A stretch of DNA of 64,000 bases from Leptospira licerasiae serovar Varillal str. VAR 010 (GTDB lineage Bacteria; Spirochaetota; Leptospiria; Leptospirales; Leptospiraceae). A model generated the notes under the pieces. The model saw only the letters and a program-made list of their open reading frames with translations. It made no database searches and was not told where the DNA came from. Below, in pieces: positions 1 through 8,637 of this stretch. The DNA is taken from NCBI RefSeq assembly GCF_000244755.1, contig NZ_AHOO02000008.1, forward strand, positions 62,001-126,000. The letters run 5' to 3'. Made by a program: the position numbers and the translations under genes. Each line of letters begins with the position of its first letter. The stretch's first letter is position 1.

Positions 1-1228
1 GATTGAATTCGGAATATTTAATACACGTAATCCGAACCGAGGACCACCTTTCCTCCAATCCAGAACCGCCCCTTCCATTAGAAATACCGAAAATATAAAC
101 CTCTTCCCAACACCCCTACCTAAACACTACAACCCAGCACTAAACACTGATTACTTCACGGAAATAACCAAGAAGATACTTAATGACTTCTACCCAAAAC
201 ACTGTCCTACTCCTGAATGTAACAATAGAATCTTAGATAAGGAAATCTCAACAAGACCAGATCTAATTAGATGTCCTCAATGTAGATATCTAACATCAAG
301 ACTAAGTTACACTCCCCTTCATCATTTCAAACTTCCAATATGGATGTTCGGATATATCCTTTATGAATCACTAATACAATACCCAAAGGTAGTAACAGCA
401 ACAGAACTAAGTAAGAGGCTAAGAATAGGATATAATGCAGCCAGCTTACTAAAGAGAAGATTCCAACTCTTTGCATCAAACCAATTACCAAAGTATAAGA
501 AGCTAACCTACGAGGCTCTAAATGATCAGTTCAAGGACTTCCTACTCCCTCCAAATGAGAATAGAGACATTACTAAGATCATGGCAAAGAAGCCTTATAC
601 TTGCGTAGACACTGTTGTATTATATTCAGCAGGTGAAAGAGCGAGCCAAGGTAGGAAACGTTACAGACATAGTGGACAAACCGCTTCTATATACCTTTCA
701 GAGAAATTAGGAGGGAGACAAGTCGGAACTCTTGTACAGACTATAGCAATAAAGCAAGGACCAGTATTCTTCTCATCAGTATCTAATCAAAAAGCAGAGA
801 CTTTAGGACCTCTGATTAAAGAACACTTACCTACTACAACTCCACTTTTTACAGACCAAGGATACCCTTGGCTTTGGGAAATATACAAGAACCACAGATC
901 AGTTAATCATTCTGCGAGATCGAAAGATAATAGATTCAGATTTGCTCGTAATCGGTGGAGTAAGAATGGAGTCCACAATCAAGTTGCAGAAGGAAACCAT
1001 AGAGTTCTAAAAACCGCTTTTGCTGCTTACGGATATATAAAGCCAAAGTATTCCCAAATGTATCTGAATGAGTTTAGCTTCATTAAGAATGCTAACGTAT
1101 TCGGACTGGATGTGCTGGTTAGTAATGATGATGCCAACAATGGAATGAGGTGTAGAGATAGGGATGCTTTTGCTGTCAATCCGAGAGCGCGACAGAGGGA
1201 GGCGGTTCGGATTGAGAGGAAAGGATTA
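1..1228 (+). mobile_element. Insertion sequence, IS1595-like, left end off-window
   Basis: Defined by the transposase frame and its distinct base composition up to flgF. The left terminal inverted repeat lies outside the window, so the element's ends and target-site duplication cannot be set. Whether it is intact is unknown. Confidence 0.5.
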
Positions 1229-1261
1229 CTATCTCAATACGTCATTCAGAAGTTTACCTAA
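2..1261 (+). CDS. IS1595-type transposase (5' end beyond the window)
   Basis: The reading frame is open from base 2, so the gene starts left of the window; the first in-frame ATG (344) would remove a zinc ribbon and is not the real start. Visible order: zinc ribbon with paired cysteines (C-x4-C then CPQC, about bases 206-286), a helical linker, then a DDE-type catalytic core with D in CVDTVVLY, D in LFTDQGYPW and E in [13 protein letters not shown], followed by NEFSFIKN. This matches the zinc-ribbon plus DDE layout of IS1595-group transposases, which move DNA by cut-and-paste. The last 33 bases overlap the 3' end of the opposite-strand flgF. The tail after about base 1130 (arginine-rich) looks like read-through into flanking repeat DNA. 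The plus strand is conspicuously poor in G over the first 250 bases, unlike its neighbours, which fits foreign origin. Confidence 0.8.
   Translation: MEFGIFNTRNPNRGPPFLQSRTAPSIRNTENINLFPTPLPKHYNPALNTDYFTEITKKILNDFYPKHCPTPECNNRILDKEISTRPDLIRCPQCRYLTSRLSYTPLHHFKLPIWMFGYILYESLIQYPKVVTATELSKRLRIGYNAASLLKRRFQLFASNQLPKYKKLTYEALNDQFKDFLLPPNENRDITKIMAKKPYTCVDTVVLYSAGERASQGRKRYRHSGQTASIYLSEKLGGRQVGTLVQTIAIKQGPVFFSSVSNQKAETLGPLIKEHLPTTTPLFTDQGYPWLWEIYKNHRSVNHSARSKDNRFRFARNRWSKNGVHNQVAEGNHRVLKTAFAAYGYIKPKYSQMYLNEFSFIKNANVFGLDVLVSNDDANNGMRCRDRDAFAVNPRARQREAVRIERKGLLSQYVIQKFT
1176..1215. repeat. Inverted repeat at the transposase 3' end
   Basis: Arms TCAATCCGA (1176-1184) and TCGGATTGA (1207-1215) pair perfectly over 9 bp around a 22-nt loop. 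It lies inside the last codons of the transposase frame, just before the flgF stop. It could be an IS end, a transcription terminator for flgF, or part of a dispersed Leptospira repeat. Confidence 0.5.
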
Positions 1262-2092
1262 CATCTGATCTTGGGTCTGAACAGTCTTCTGATTCGCCTC
1301 GTAAGAGCGGTTTACTTCGATCATTTCCACCATTTCGGTGACAACACTAACATTAGAAGCTTCTAAATAACCTTGGAGAAGGTTAGGCTCTTCTTCTAAA
1401 AGGAAAGGTCTTGGTTCACCAGACTCAGGAGTATCGTTATAGAAAGAATCGCCTTCTTTATCCAAATGACGAGGATTCTCTACGGTGCGGATCTTGATAC
1501 GATCTAAAAGAACAGGAGTTTCGAATCTATTCTTATCGGCTCCAACGGAATTACGAGGATCATTACCGATCTCACCGTTAATCCAAACTTCTCCATTCTC
1601 TTTGATCAAAAAATTCCCACGAGCGACTTTGATCGGACCATTCTCGCCCATCAAAGGAAAACCTTGAGGAGTCACCAAGTAACCGTTCGTATCCAGGACA
1701 AATGCACCGGAGCGAGAAAGTCTTTCTCCTCTATTCGTCAAAACGCTAAAAAATGCAGGATGTTCGGTGCCAGGTCTATCTTGCAACATCATGTCGAAAG
1801 GATTGTCCGTCTTCTTCACTGCACCTTGTTCAAATCTAGTATAAATTTCATTTACCTCGGCGCCTAACCCGAGTTTGCCGACAACAGGAGCAGTATCAAA
1901 AGATCCCATAGGCACCTTCCCCACTCCGTCCTCACTAAATCTATGGATCAAAAGTTCAGGAAAAGTTTTGAACAACGTTGTGTCCCTTTTGAAGGCGGTC
2001 TTGTCAACGTTCGCAAGATTGTTGGAAATCACATCCATACGTGTTTGCTGCACGATCATCCCGTTGGATCCGGTGTACATTCCTCTTAACAT
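1229..2092 (-). CDS. flgF: Flagellar hook-basal body (rod) protein, FlgF/FlhO type
   Basis: Rod protein of the FlgE/F/G family, 287 aa, placed in the proximal/distal rod of the periplasmic flagellum. The N-terminus carries the family signature ([14 protein letters not shown], about residues 24-37) and the C-terminus the matching helix ([20 protein letters not shown]), both needed for rod packing; the middle is the variable D1 domain. The start at 2092 (MLRGMYTG) is preferred over an upstream in-frame ATG at 2191 because the family begins here and a GGGAG-type ribosome site sits just upstream. It stands alone, 14 kb from the flgG operon in this window. FlgF and FlgG are hard to separate by sequence; the divergent centre and the clear second copy (flgG at 15.2-16.0 kb) favour flgF. 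Confidence 0.85.
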   Translation of the reverse strand: MLRGMYTGSNGMIVQQTRMDVISNNLANVDKTAFKRDTTLFKTFPELLIHRFSEDGVGKVPMGSFDTAPVVGKLGLGAEVNEIYTRFEQGAVKKTDNPFDMMLQDRPGTEHPAFFSVLTNRGERLSRSGAFVLDTNGYLVTPQGFPLMGENGPIKVARGNFLIKENGEVWINGEIGNDPRNSVGADKNRFETPVLLDRIKIRTVENPRHLDKEGDSFYNDTPESGEPRPFLLEEEPNLLQGYLEASNVSVVTEMVEMIEVNRSYEANQKTVQTQDQMLGKLLNDVLR

Positions 2093-2244
2093 TCTACTTT
2101 CTCCCGCTCTTTTTAAGGATCGGAGTTTTCCAAAAATCCCATTACGCTTTTGAAGACATAAAAAGAAAAAATAAGAAGGAGTTCCTACCAATTTTAAAAA
2201 CCATATCGGGGAATTGGCCGCCCCCCTCCCTGGCGGGCGGGACC

Positions 2245-2309
2245 GGGCTGCTACGGATTCGGCGAGACCGCCTCATCCCACCTCCGGTGGGACAAAGTCC
2301 TTCGCATCC
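2245..2309. repeat. Dispersed structured repeat, copy 1
   Basis: A 65-bp unit almost the same as 16181-16244. Both begin with a GGCTGCTACGG-like stretch, share TTCGGCGAG and CCGCCTCATCCC, and end in GCATCC. It contains a hairpin TCCCACC/GGTGGGA (2276-2282 and 2286-2292) with a 3-nt loop; the other copy keeps the stem with different bases. Confidence 0.75.
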
Positions 2310-2505
2310 CTGGCGGAATACTAATTCGGCAAATCTATCCTAAATCAAGGCCGTTCACCGGAATTCAGAATCTACATTCCATCCCGGAAGCCCAAAACGA
2401 AACTTGAAAATCCGAAAAATTTCTGATATAGAACTTGGAAGCAACCTCCCCACGAGCCCTCCTCCACCACCCAAACTCGGGTGGGGGCCGCCTCTTTCGC
2501 AACCC

Positions 2506-2521
2506 TGTTGGAATTCCTACA
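2506..2521. repeat. Dispersed 16-bp palindrome TGTTGGAATTCCTACA
   Basis: Near-perfect palindrome of the form TGTnGGArTTCCnACA found in at least six gaps of this window. Here it lies upstream of the ATP-grasp operon. Confidence 0.75.
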
Positions 2522-2593
2522 AAGGAGCCGGATTTTGTCTCATTCCCAAAAAACCTTTGACATCTCTTGTTCAGGGCACTATCTATCCAGGGG

Positions 2594-3844
2594 ATGAAGA
2601 AAAAAGGGTATTTTCTCTCCTTAGGAGCCGGCAAAAACCAGGTACCCTTGATCTCTGCAGCAAGAGCCTTAGGCCTAGAAGTAGCAGCGGTAGATAAAAA
2701 CGATAAGGCCCCCGGATTTGCAATGGCGAGTCTACGAATCATAGAGTCCACCTTCGAATACAGAAGGATCTTGAGAGCCGTCGCCGAAAATCCTTTGCCC
2801 ACCCCGATCATTGGGATCGGAACAAGATCCTTCGGCAAGGCAACCTATAGCGCGGCTTATCTTGCGGAAAAATTAAAACTCAAATATGCAAGCACAGAGT
2901 CCGTATTAAAATTTTCTGATAAACAAATCTTGAAAGAGACCTTAGCCCCTAAAGGAATAAGAGTACCTCGAGAAATCCCGTCTTCGGAGATCAAAGCAAA
3001 ATCTAAATCATTTCCTTATCCATGGATCTTAAAACCGAGCCAAGGCAGCGGCAAATCCGGGATCCAACTAGTAGAATCCGATTCGGATCTTAAATCTATC
3101 GTAAATATAATATCACCCAAAAAACAATCCAAGTCAAAGACCTCTGCAAATTCCCCTCATCCGGAAACTTGGCTTTTAGAAGAATACATTCCAGGTCCTG
3201 AATATACCGTTTTGGGATTGGTAGATGAATCCGATTTTCATCTTGTAAATATTTCCTTAAAGGAAACTTCTTCCTTTCCTCCATTTCTGGAAGCAGCTCA
3301 TAGACTCCCCTTCCCTAAATCCGAATTGGAAGGTGAGATCAAAATGTTATGTAGAGCGATCGTTAAGGCAACAGGTCTCAAAAACTGTCCTTTTGTAGCG
3401 GAGTTCAGATCGGATGAGAACGGAGATCTTGTTTTGATCGAAGCTGCTCCGGAAGTAGGCGGTGAATATCTGGCAGACGTTCTTGTGCCCGGTTATTCAG
3501 GTTACGATTATTTCACCAATCTGGTAAAACTTTTAGTGGGAGAGCCGATTATTCCGCCTCCTTCTAGTTTAGAAATTCCTAAAAAACTAAAATCTCAAGT
3601 TCGTTTCGATATTCCGCCAAGAGGCGTTTCCGTTCTGAAATCCTGGGAAGATTTTCCCGCAAATTACGGAGAGACGATTCTTTTCAACCAAAACTTAAAA
3701 GAACTCGGTTCTAAGTTAGATACATCTTTGGGCAATGAAACAAGAACAAGAGTTCTTTGTCTAAGATCAAAAGTATCTTCTTCCGAAGAAGAATGGAACG
3801 GTTCGGTAAAAAATCGTTTGAAGGCGGAATATGAAGCCCGCTGA
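2594..3844 (+). CDS. ATP-grasp domain protein (carboxylate-amine ligase-like)
   Basis: Predicted ATP-dependent ligase, 416 aa, joining a carboxylate to an amine or thiol through an acyl-phosphate; the substrate is unknown. The N-terminal Rossmann-like part (GYFLSLGAGKNQVPLI) is followed by an ATP-grasp fold: nucleotide-binding lysines in WILKPSQGSGKSGIQLV (about 138-154), LLEEYIPGPEYTV (about 195-207), and the metal-binding segment VLIEAAPEVGGE (about 285-296). The start ATG at 2594 is chosen over a TTG at 2567 because the fold begins immediately after it, although the AGGGG ribosome site is very close. It overlaps the next methyltransferase gene by 14 bases and heads a chain of four overlapping genes, so the products probably act in one pathway. 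It resembles PurK/carbamoyl-phosphate-type ATP-grasp proteins only generally. Confidence 0.75.
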   Translation: MKKKGYFLSLGAGKNQVPLISAARALGLEVAAVDKNDKAPGFAMASLRIIESTFEYRRILRAVAENPLPTPIIGIGTRSFGKATYSAAYLAEKLKLKYASTESVLKFSDKQILKETLAPKGIRVPREIPSSEIKAKSKSFPYPWILKPSQGSGKSGIQLVESDSDLKSIVNIISPKKQSKSKTSANSPHPETWLLEEYIPGPEYTVLGLVDESDFHLVNISLKETSSFPPFLEAAHRLPFPKSELEGEIKMLCRAIVKATGLKNCPFVAEFRSDENGDLVLIEAAPEVGGEYLADVLVPGYSGYDYFTNLVKLLVGEPIIPPPSSLEIPKKLKSQVRFDIPPRGVSVLKSWEDFPANYGETILFNQNLKELGSKLDTSLGNETRTRVLCLRSKVSSSEEEWNGSVKNRLKAEYEAR

Positions 3845-4466
3845 TCATCCTTCCAAAGAAGCTTGGGAAACTCATTATACCAGACCTAAAGCGAAACTTT
3901 CTTATCCGGATGAGAACTTAGTTCGAATGATCTCTAAGTTTCCATCTTCCTCTCCTTCCCCGAAAGCTTTGGATTTTGGGACCGGTTCTGGAAGACATTG
4001 TATTCTTCTAAAAGATTTCGGATATGAAGTGTATGCCGCAGATTACAGCGAAAATTCCATCCAATCGGTCAAAGATTCTTATCCTTGGGCTCATACTTTT
4101 CTTTTGAATTCTCCTCCTTATCCTTTTGAAGATGAAAAATTTGATCTCGTTGTTAGCTGGGGAGTATTACATTATAATTCTCCTGATCTCGCAAAATCCA
4201 TGTTAGATGATACTTTCCGTATTTTAAAAAAAGACGGTTATCTTGCAGCCTCGGTAAGAGCGGAAGGTGATACTCACCTTAAGGCGGAAAAAGGTAAAAT
4301 CGGAACTGCAGATCTTGCCGGCGGCGCCACCTGGTTTTATTCTCTGGAGAATGTAAAAGATCTTTTGAAAAAATTTTCTTCCTTCGAGATTGGTTATACT
4401 GAAAGAACTCCACTAGGAAAATTGGATGAGAGGATTTGTCATTGGATCTTTCTCGCCAAAAAATAA
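3831..4466 (+). CDS. Class I SAM-dependent methyltransferase
   Basis: Cytosolic methyltransferase of 211 aa with a compact Rossmann core. Motif I is ALDFGTGSGRH (about residues 45-55), the acidic residue after strand 2 is in EVYAADYSENS, and motif IV is FDLVVSWGVLHYN. The C-terminus contains a TERTPLGK segment and ends in IFLAKK, as in Methyltransf_11/25 proteins. Acceptor unknown. The gene begins inside the ATP-grasp gene and its 3' end overlaps the next methyltransferase by 31 bases, so translation is probably coupled. The two adjacent methyltransferases are not close copies, suggesting two separate methylation steps. Confidence 0.8.
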   Translation: MKPADHPSKEAWETHYTRPKAKLSYPDENLVRMISKFPSSSPSPKALDFGTGSGRHCILLKDFGYEVYAADYSENSIQSVKDSYPWAHTFLLNSPPYPFEDEKFDLVVSWGVLHYNSPDLAKSMLDDTFRILKKDGYLAASVRAEGDTHLKAEKGKIGTADLAGGATWFYSLENVKDLLKKFSSFEIGYTERTPLGKLDERICHWIFLAKK

Positions 4467-5329
4467 TCCAAGAAGAATGTCCTTTAAACGGGGACTGCAA
4501 TTGGGAACCGTTGTACCGTTCCGAATTCGGTGACTTTGACCTTCCCATCCAAATTTGTAAAACCTGCGGCTTCCAAGCACAATTTCCCAGACCTGAACCT
4601 GAATCATTATATACGGAAGAATATTATACGGGTAATCAGGAATTCACATATAGAGACGAAAGGCAAACCGAAAAATTCGATAGATATGTTTGGTTTGCTC
4701 GTTTAAAAAACATTTCCAAATTCAAATCTTCGGGAAATTTCCTGGATATAGGTTGTTCTTTTGGCGGTTTTTTAGAATGCGCTAAAGAAAAAGGATTTTC
4801 ACCCTATGGAGTGGAAATTTCTCCCTTCTCCGCCAAACAAGCGGAGGCGAGAGGTTTCAAAGTCTGGCAAGGCCAATTCTTAGATGTAGATCTTCCTGAA
4901 AATTTTTTCGATGTGATCACTTTGATCGAGGTGATAGAACATTTGGAAAATCCGAAAGAAGTATTTAATAAACTTGCGAGGCTCCTGAAGCCCGGCGGAT
5001 TACTTCTCATACAGACCGCGAATTTTGATGCCTGGCAGGCGATCGATGCCGGCAAAAAATATCACTATTATCTGCCGGGACATGTGTATTATTATTCTGC
5101 AAAAATGCTTCGGAAAATTCTTGCCATACGAGGATTCGAAAGACAGATTACCTACCTCGGAGTGGACTTCCCTCTTTCCGCTAAACTTTTAAAATCCAGG
5201 GGAAGTTTCTCAAGCTGGAAGGATTATTTAAAATGGTTTAGGATCTCTTTCTACCATTTCAAAAGTAAACTTTCCAAAAAAGGGATACCGCTCACTTCTT
5301 CTATGGTGCATTACGCAATTAAGAAATGA
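4436..5329 (+). CDS. SAM-dependent methyltransferase with N-terminal zinc-ribbon-like motif
   Basis: Methyltransferase of 297 aa. The first 50 residues hold cysteines in CPLNGDC and CKTCGFQAQFPRP, a metal-knuckle arrangement common in Methyltransf_23 proteins that act on sugars or lipids. The SAM core follows: FLDIGCSFGGFLE (about 101-113), GVEISPFSAKQAE, VITLIEVIEHLENP and LLKPGGLLLIQT. The C-terminal third is basic and aromatic (KYHYYLPGHVYYYS), perhaps for membrane or substrate contact. A TTG start (4436) after GAGAGG is assumed; a second in-frame TTG lies two codons on. It overlaps the upstream gene by 31 bases and the downstream YihY gene by 4. Substrate unknown. Confidence 0.78.
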   Translation: MSLDLSRQKIIQEECPLNGDCNWEPLYRSEFGDFDLPIQICKTCGFQAQFPRPEPESLYTEEYYTGNQEFTYRDERQTEKFDRYVWFARLKNISKFKSSGNFLDIGCSFGGFLECAKEKGFSPYGVEISPFSAKQAEARGFKVWQGQFLDVDLPENFFDVITLIEVIEHLENPKEVFNKLARLLKPGGLLLIQTANFDAWQAIDAGKKYHYYLPGHVYYYSAKMLRKILAIRGFERQITYLGVDFPLSAKLLKSRGSFSSWKDYLKWFRISFYHFKSKLSKKGIPLTSSMVHYAIKK

Positions 5330-7578
5330 ACTCTCATCCGAATACAAAGTATAGTAGATTTTTCGATTATATTCCGGACGCAGGCTTAGGAAGAAAACTA
5401 AACTTTACAGTCCGTGTCCTGGCGGCTTCCGCCTATCGTTTTGCCAAAGACGAATGTTTAATTAAAGCTTCCGGCATTTCTTACACTACCATCGTATCCC
5501 TGATCCCTATGCTCGTAGTGGCTCTTTCTCTTTTGACGATCACCTCCGGCCTAGACAATCGTAAAGAAGAAATATTCGATAAGATTAATGCGTTCTTCCT
5601 AGTTAGTAATATCAACTTAGACATCAATCCCTACCTGGATACTTTAGGAGAATTGATCGATGCAGCTAGACAGATAGGCGCTATCGGTTTTATTCTTTTA
5701 GTATTCTCCGCGACTACCGTGCTAAGGTCTTTAGAGAATTCCTTCAATTCTATCTGGAGGATAGAAGAGAAAAGATCTGTCCTGCAAGAGTTCGTATTTT
5801 ACTTTTTTGTACTTTCTATCGGACCTCTACTTTTGGTGATCGGAGATAATCTTGCAAAGAAGGTAACCGATGTATTCCGTCCTCCTCATTATCTGAGCAT
5901 GGACAAAGATCCAGAGAATCATATTTGGATTGCAGGAGAGAACGGAACACTCTTCCGAATGGATTCAGGTCTAAAACAGGATTATTATCTGGATGAAAAA
6001 GATATCGACCTCAAAAATATCCGTTGTTTGGATTCATTCGGAGTCAGGGCGGACTTTTGCGAAAAGCCGGACATTTCCAAAGAAAATTTTGTACGAGTTT
6101 CCATCAAAGACGGAAAAGTATATGCGCTCTCCGAAAAAGGCCTATTTCTTTCTAAACCCGTAGACGGCTCGGTATGGACTGCGATTTATTTCGATAATTC
6201 TAATTTTAAAGATTTCGAATATATCAACGAAGGGAATTTTTATCTAATCTTCTCCAACGGAGAAGTGTTACATTTTTTTGCCCAAGGAAGAAGTTACAAA
6301 CCGGTATTTACGAATGTATTGAAGATCCGAGCAAATCGAGTTTATTTTCCGGAACCTTATCTCGGTTACATAGTAGACGAGGACGGGAATGTTTGGAAAA
6401 GTGAAGACGGCGGTTATACTTGGAATGCAACCAAGATCACCGGCCATGGCCTAAAAGATATTCATCGGATCAAACCAGAAGAACTTTTTGTAACAGGAGA
6501 AAGAGGTTCCGTTTTCAAAACGGAAGACGGAGGATACTCCTGGAAAAACCTAAGTCACAAAAGATATACATTTACTAAAGTCTGGTCCATAGAGAACGAA
6601 GAGTCTGCGGATATTTTCCTACTGGATGCTCTCGGAAACATCTTAGTCTCCATAGATGGAGGAGAACATTGGAATACTTTTTATATTCCGGCTAAGGGAA
6701 AAGTATTCGCTTCCGGCCTACTGGACAGAAGTGAGAACGGAAGATTCAGATTATTGAATATAGGTGAATATAGAAAGATCAGCCTTTCCGAATACAAAGA
6801 CGTTAAATACGAAACAATTATCCTCCAAGGAGGAGAGTCGGTATTCTCACCTTATAATATTCTAAAATTCTTCTTTCCGTTGATCGGGATCTGGCTTTTC
6901 TTCTTGGCATTATTCACCCTGATCCCCAATACAAAAGTTCCGATCAGAGCCTCCGCCTGGGGAGCTGGATTTACTAGTGTGATCTTTTTGATCTTCCTGT
7001 ATGGGTTCCAAGTGTATATTACATCCTTCTCCGAAACTACTATGATAGTGTATAAGGCGCTCGCTTCCATCCCTATCTTCTTAATCGGAGTATATTCTTT
7101 GTCATTGATCGTTTTGTTCGGAGCGGAGGTCACTGCCTGCGTCCAATATCCGGAAAGATATTACGCTCCTTTTCAATTGATAGAAGAACATCATACAGCA
7201 TTTAGTTACGAATTCAGGAAGTTGATCGGAGTATTAAAAGCGGTCTACTCTGTCCAAAAAGAAAGTAAGATCGCTCCTCGAAACGGAGATCTTGCAGTAA
7301 AATCAGGACTTCATGCGGAAGAGATCCCAAGACTTACTAAAACGTTATCCGAAGCAGGATTACTTGTGGAAACAAACGAAAGCGGGGCTTGGTTACCCGT
7401 AGTCTCAGGCGAGGATCTGACTTTAGGAGATTTTTACAGAAGAATACCTGAGCCTCTTTTAAAAGAGGATCCTTCCTTCCACGTATATCCCGATAAAGTC
7501 AGGGAAAAAATGGATAAGGCGGAAACTTCTCTGCAAAAAGATCTGGATGCGATTAGTTTTAGAGACCTGATCGATTAA
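5326..7578 (+). CDS. YihY/BrkB-family membrane protein with beta-propeller-like insert
   Basis: Inner-membrane protein of 750 aa, more than twice the usual YihY length. Residues 45-175 give the first family segments (ISYTTIVSLIPMLVVALSLL; GFILLVFSATTVLRSLENSF; FVFYFFVLSIGPLLLVIGD) and residues 510-615 the rest (LFTLIPNTKVPIRASAWGAG; ASIPIFLIGVYSLSLIVLFG). Between them, about residues 185-508, is a soluble insert with repeated Asp-box/BNR-like motifs: SEDGGYTWNAT, TEDGGYSWKNL, SIDGGEHWNTF, plus VDEDGNVWKSE, typical of sialidase/Ycf48-like propeller blades. A C-terminal winged-helix-like tail (EIPRLTKTLSEAGLLVE) is also usual for the family. The insert probably lies on the periplasmic side. YihY was once called RNase BN, but the family is not a nuclease. 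Starts with an ATGA overlap onto the methyltransferase. Confidence 0.85.
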   Translation: MNSHPNTKYSRFFDYIPDAGLGRKLNFTVRVLAASAYRFAKDECLIKASGISYTTIVSLIPMLVVALSLLTITSGLDNRKEEIFDKINAFFLVSNINLDINPYLDTLGELIDAARQIGAIGFILLVFSATTVLRSLENSFNSIWRIEEKRSVLQEFVFYFFVLSIGPLLLVIGDNLAKKVTDVFRPPHYLSMDKDPENHIWIAGENGTLFRMDSGLKQDYYLDEKDIDLKNIRCLDSFGVRADFCEKPDISKENFVRVSIKDGKVYALSEKGLFLSKPVDGSVWTAIYFDNSNFKDFEYINEGNFYLIFSNGEVLHFFAQGRSYKPVFTNVLKIRANRVYFPEPYLGYIVDEDGNVWKSEDGGYTWNATKITGHGLKDIHRIKPEELFVTGERGSVFKTEDGGYSWKNLSHKRYTFTKVWSIENEESADIFLLDALGNILVSIDGGEHWNTFYIPAKGKVFASGLLDRSENGRFRLLNIGEYRKISLSEYKDVKYETIILQGGESVFSPYNILKFFFPLIGIWLFFLALFTLIPNTKVPIRASAWGAGFTSVIFLIFLYGFQVYITSFSETTMIVYKALASIPIFLIGVYSLSLIVLFGAEVTACVQYPERYYAPFQLIEEHHTAFSYEFRKLIGVLKAVYSVQKESKIAPRNGDLAVKSGLHAEEIPRLTKTLSEAGLLVETNESGAWLPVVSGEDLTLGDFYRRIPEPLLKEDPSFHVYPDKVREKMDKAETSLQKDLDAISFRDLID

Positions 7579-7600
7579 AAGATCCAATAGGTCCGATGTT

Positions 7601-7629
7601 GGCACTTCTACGATCTAAAAAGAAGTGCC
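7601..7629. terminator. Stem-loop between convergent genes, probable terminator
   Basis: Arms GGCACTTCT (7601-7609) and AGAAGTGCC (7621-7629) pair over 9 bp with an 11-nt loop. It sits between the convergent YihY and FAH-family genes. There is no clear U tract, so a structural 3'-end role is possible but factor-independent termination is uncertain. Confidence 0.45.
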
Positions 7630-7670
7630 TGTAATCCAAACCATCTTATCTTTAAAAAAATCGATCCGAC

Positions 7671-8621
7671 TCAGGATCCCTGAACTACCTTTAAGAATTG
7701 GTCTCCCAGATCGATCCTCCGGTCCGCTGTTCTTATGGTAGAATGAATCGTATCCCCCGGCTGTAAATACTGGGATCTTTTACTTTGCCCTTTTACGAAA
7801 AGCTCCCATTTCTTTCTTTCTGATAAAAGTCCCGCGATCTTTTGCACCATCTTTCCGGGAGCCCTGAGAGCACATCCTGATGGAGTTCCTGTTAACAAAA
7901 CGTCTCCAGGCGATATATTACAAAAGTTAGATAATTCAGTGATTGTTTCCTCCGGCTTGAATACCAAATTGGAAATAGTATCATGTTGTCTGACTTTATC
8001 GTTCACAAGCAAGGTCAGTTCCAGACTACCTAATATTTCAAAGTCTCTCGGTTCCAAAACGGCCAACACTGGTCCCGCTGGCAAAAAAGTCCGATAAGAT
8101 TTTCCTTTATACCACTGCAATTGAGGAAGTTGTATGTCTCTTGCCGATACATCGTTCGCCATAAAGATAGCGGCTACATATTCCGATATATTTTGGGAAT
8201 TTACTTCCGTATAAGAATCGATGGATTTGCCGAAAACAAGGCCGAGCTCGATCTCATAATCTAAAAGTTTGACAAGTTTAGGCCGGATCACTTCCCCCAT
8301 GGGAGAAGTCAACGATGCGTCCGATTTGGTGAAAAAAAGATTATAACTCTTATCGTCGGGATCAAGTCCGGACTCGATCAGATGTTGTCTATAATTCGCA
8401 CCCTGGCAGACGATCTGACAAGGTGAAGAAATCGGAGAAAGCAACTTTACTTCCGAAAGATTATAACTTTTGGATGCTGAATTAAAGTTATCTGTCCGGG
8501 AGAATTCCAAAAATTTTCGTGTATCCAAATCTCCTAGTCCGAGAGGATACACCTTACCTTCTGTGAATTTTGCCCAATCTATCTGTTTATCTTTTTCAAA
8601 ACGTACGTAATTCCTCGCCAT
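7671..8621 (-). CDS. Fumarylacetoacetate hydrolase-family protein
   Basis: FAH-superfamily enzyme of 316 aa. Members hydrolyse or isomerise beta-diketo and hydroxymuconate-type ring-cleavage products with a divalent metal. Visible: the variable N-terminal region; the FAH core beginning [16 protein letters not shown]; the metal-binding acidic stretch [15 protein letters not shown] (about 121-135); an Asp in [11 protein letters not shown]; and the active-site loop [13 protein letters not shown] (about 244-256). Last gene of a three-gene operon after a flavin hydroxylase and an extradiol-type dioxygenase, so it would process the ring-opened product. Whether it acts as a C-C hydrolase, a decarboxylase or an isomerase cannot be told from sequence. 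Confidence 0.85.
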   Translation of the reverse strand: MARNYVRFEKDKQIDWAKFTEGKVYPLGLGDLDTRKFLEFSRTDNFNSASKSYNLSEVKLLSPISSPCQIVCQGANYRQHLIESGLDPDDKSYNLFFTKSDASLTSPMGEVIRPKLVKLLDYEIELGLVFGKSIDSYTEVNSQNISEYVAAIFMANDVSARDIQLPQLQWYKGKSYRTFLPAGPVLAVLEPRDFEILGSLELTLLVNDKVRQHDTISNLVFKPEETITELSNFCNISPGDVLLTGTPSGCALRAPGKMVQKIAGLLSERKKWELFVKGQSKRSQYLQPGDTIHSTIRTADRRIDLGDQFLKVVQGS

Positions 8622-8637
8622 AGTCCATTCCCTTTTA

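Larger units (their letters stand above)
2093..2593. other. Intergenic region with repeats between flgF and the ATP-grasp operon
   Basis: No gene is visible. It holds the flgF leader, a variant of the dispersed palindrome (2176-2190, GGAGTTCCTACC core), a C-rich tract near 2218-2240, the structured repeat at 2245-2309 and a full palindrome at 2506-2521. Confidence 0.6.

Noticed and set aside
2093..2191. 33-residue N-terminal extension of flgF
   Set aside because: Rod proteins start at the [12 protein letters not shown] segment, and a ribosome site precedes it.
2567..2593. TTG start for the ATP-grasp gene
   Set aside because: It adds nine residues outside the fold; ATG at 2594 begins the conserved part.
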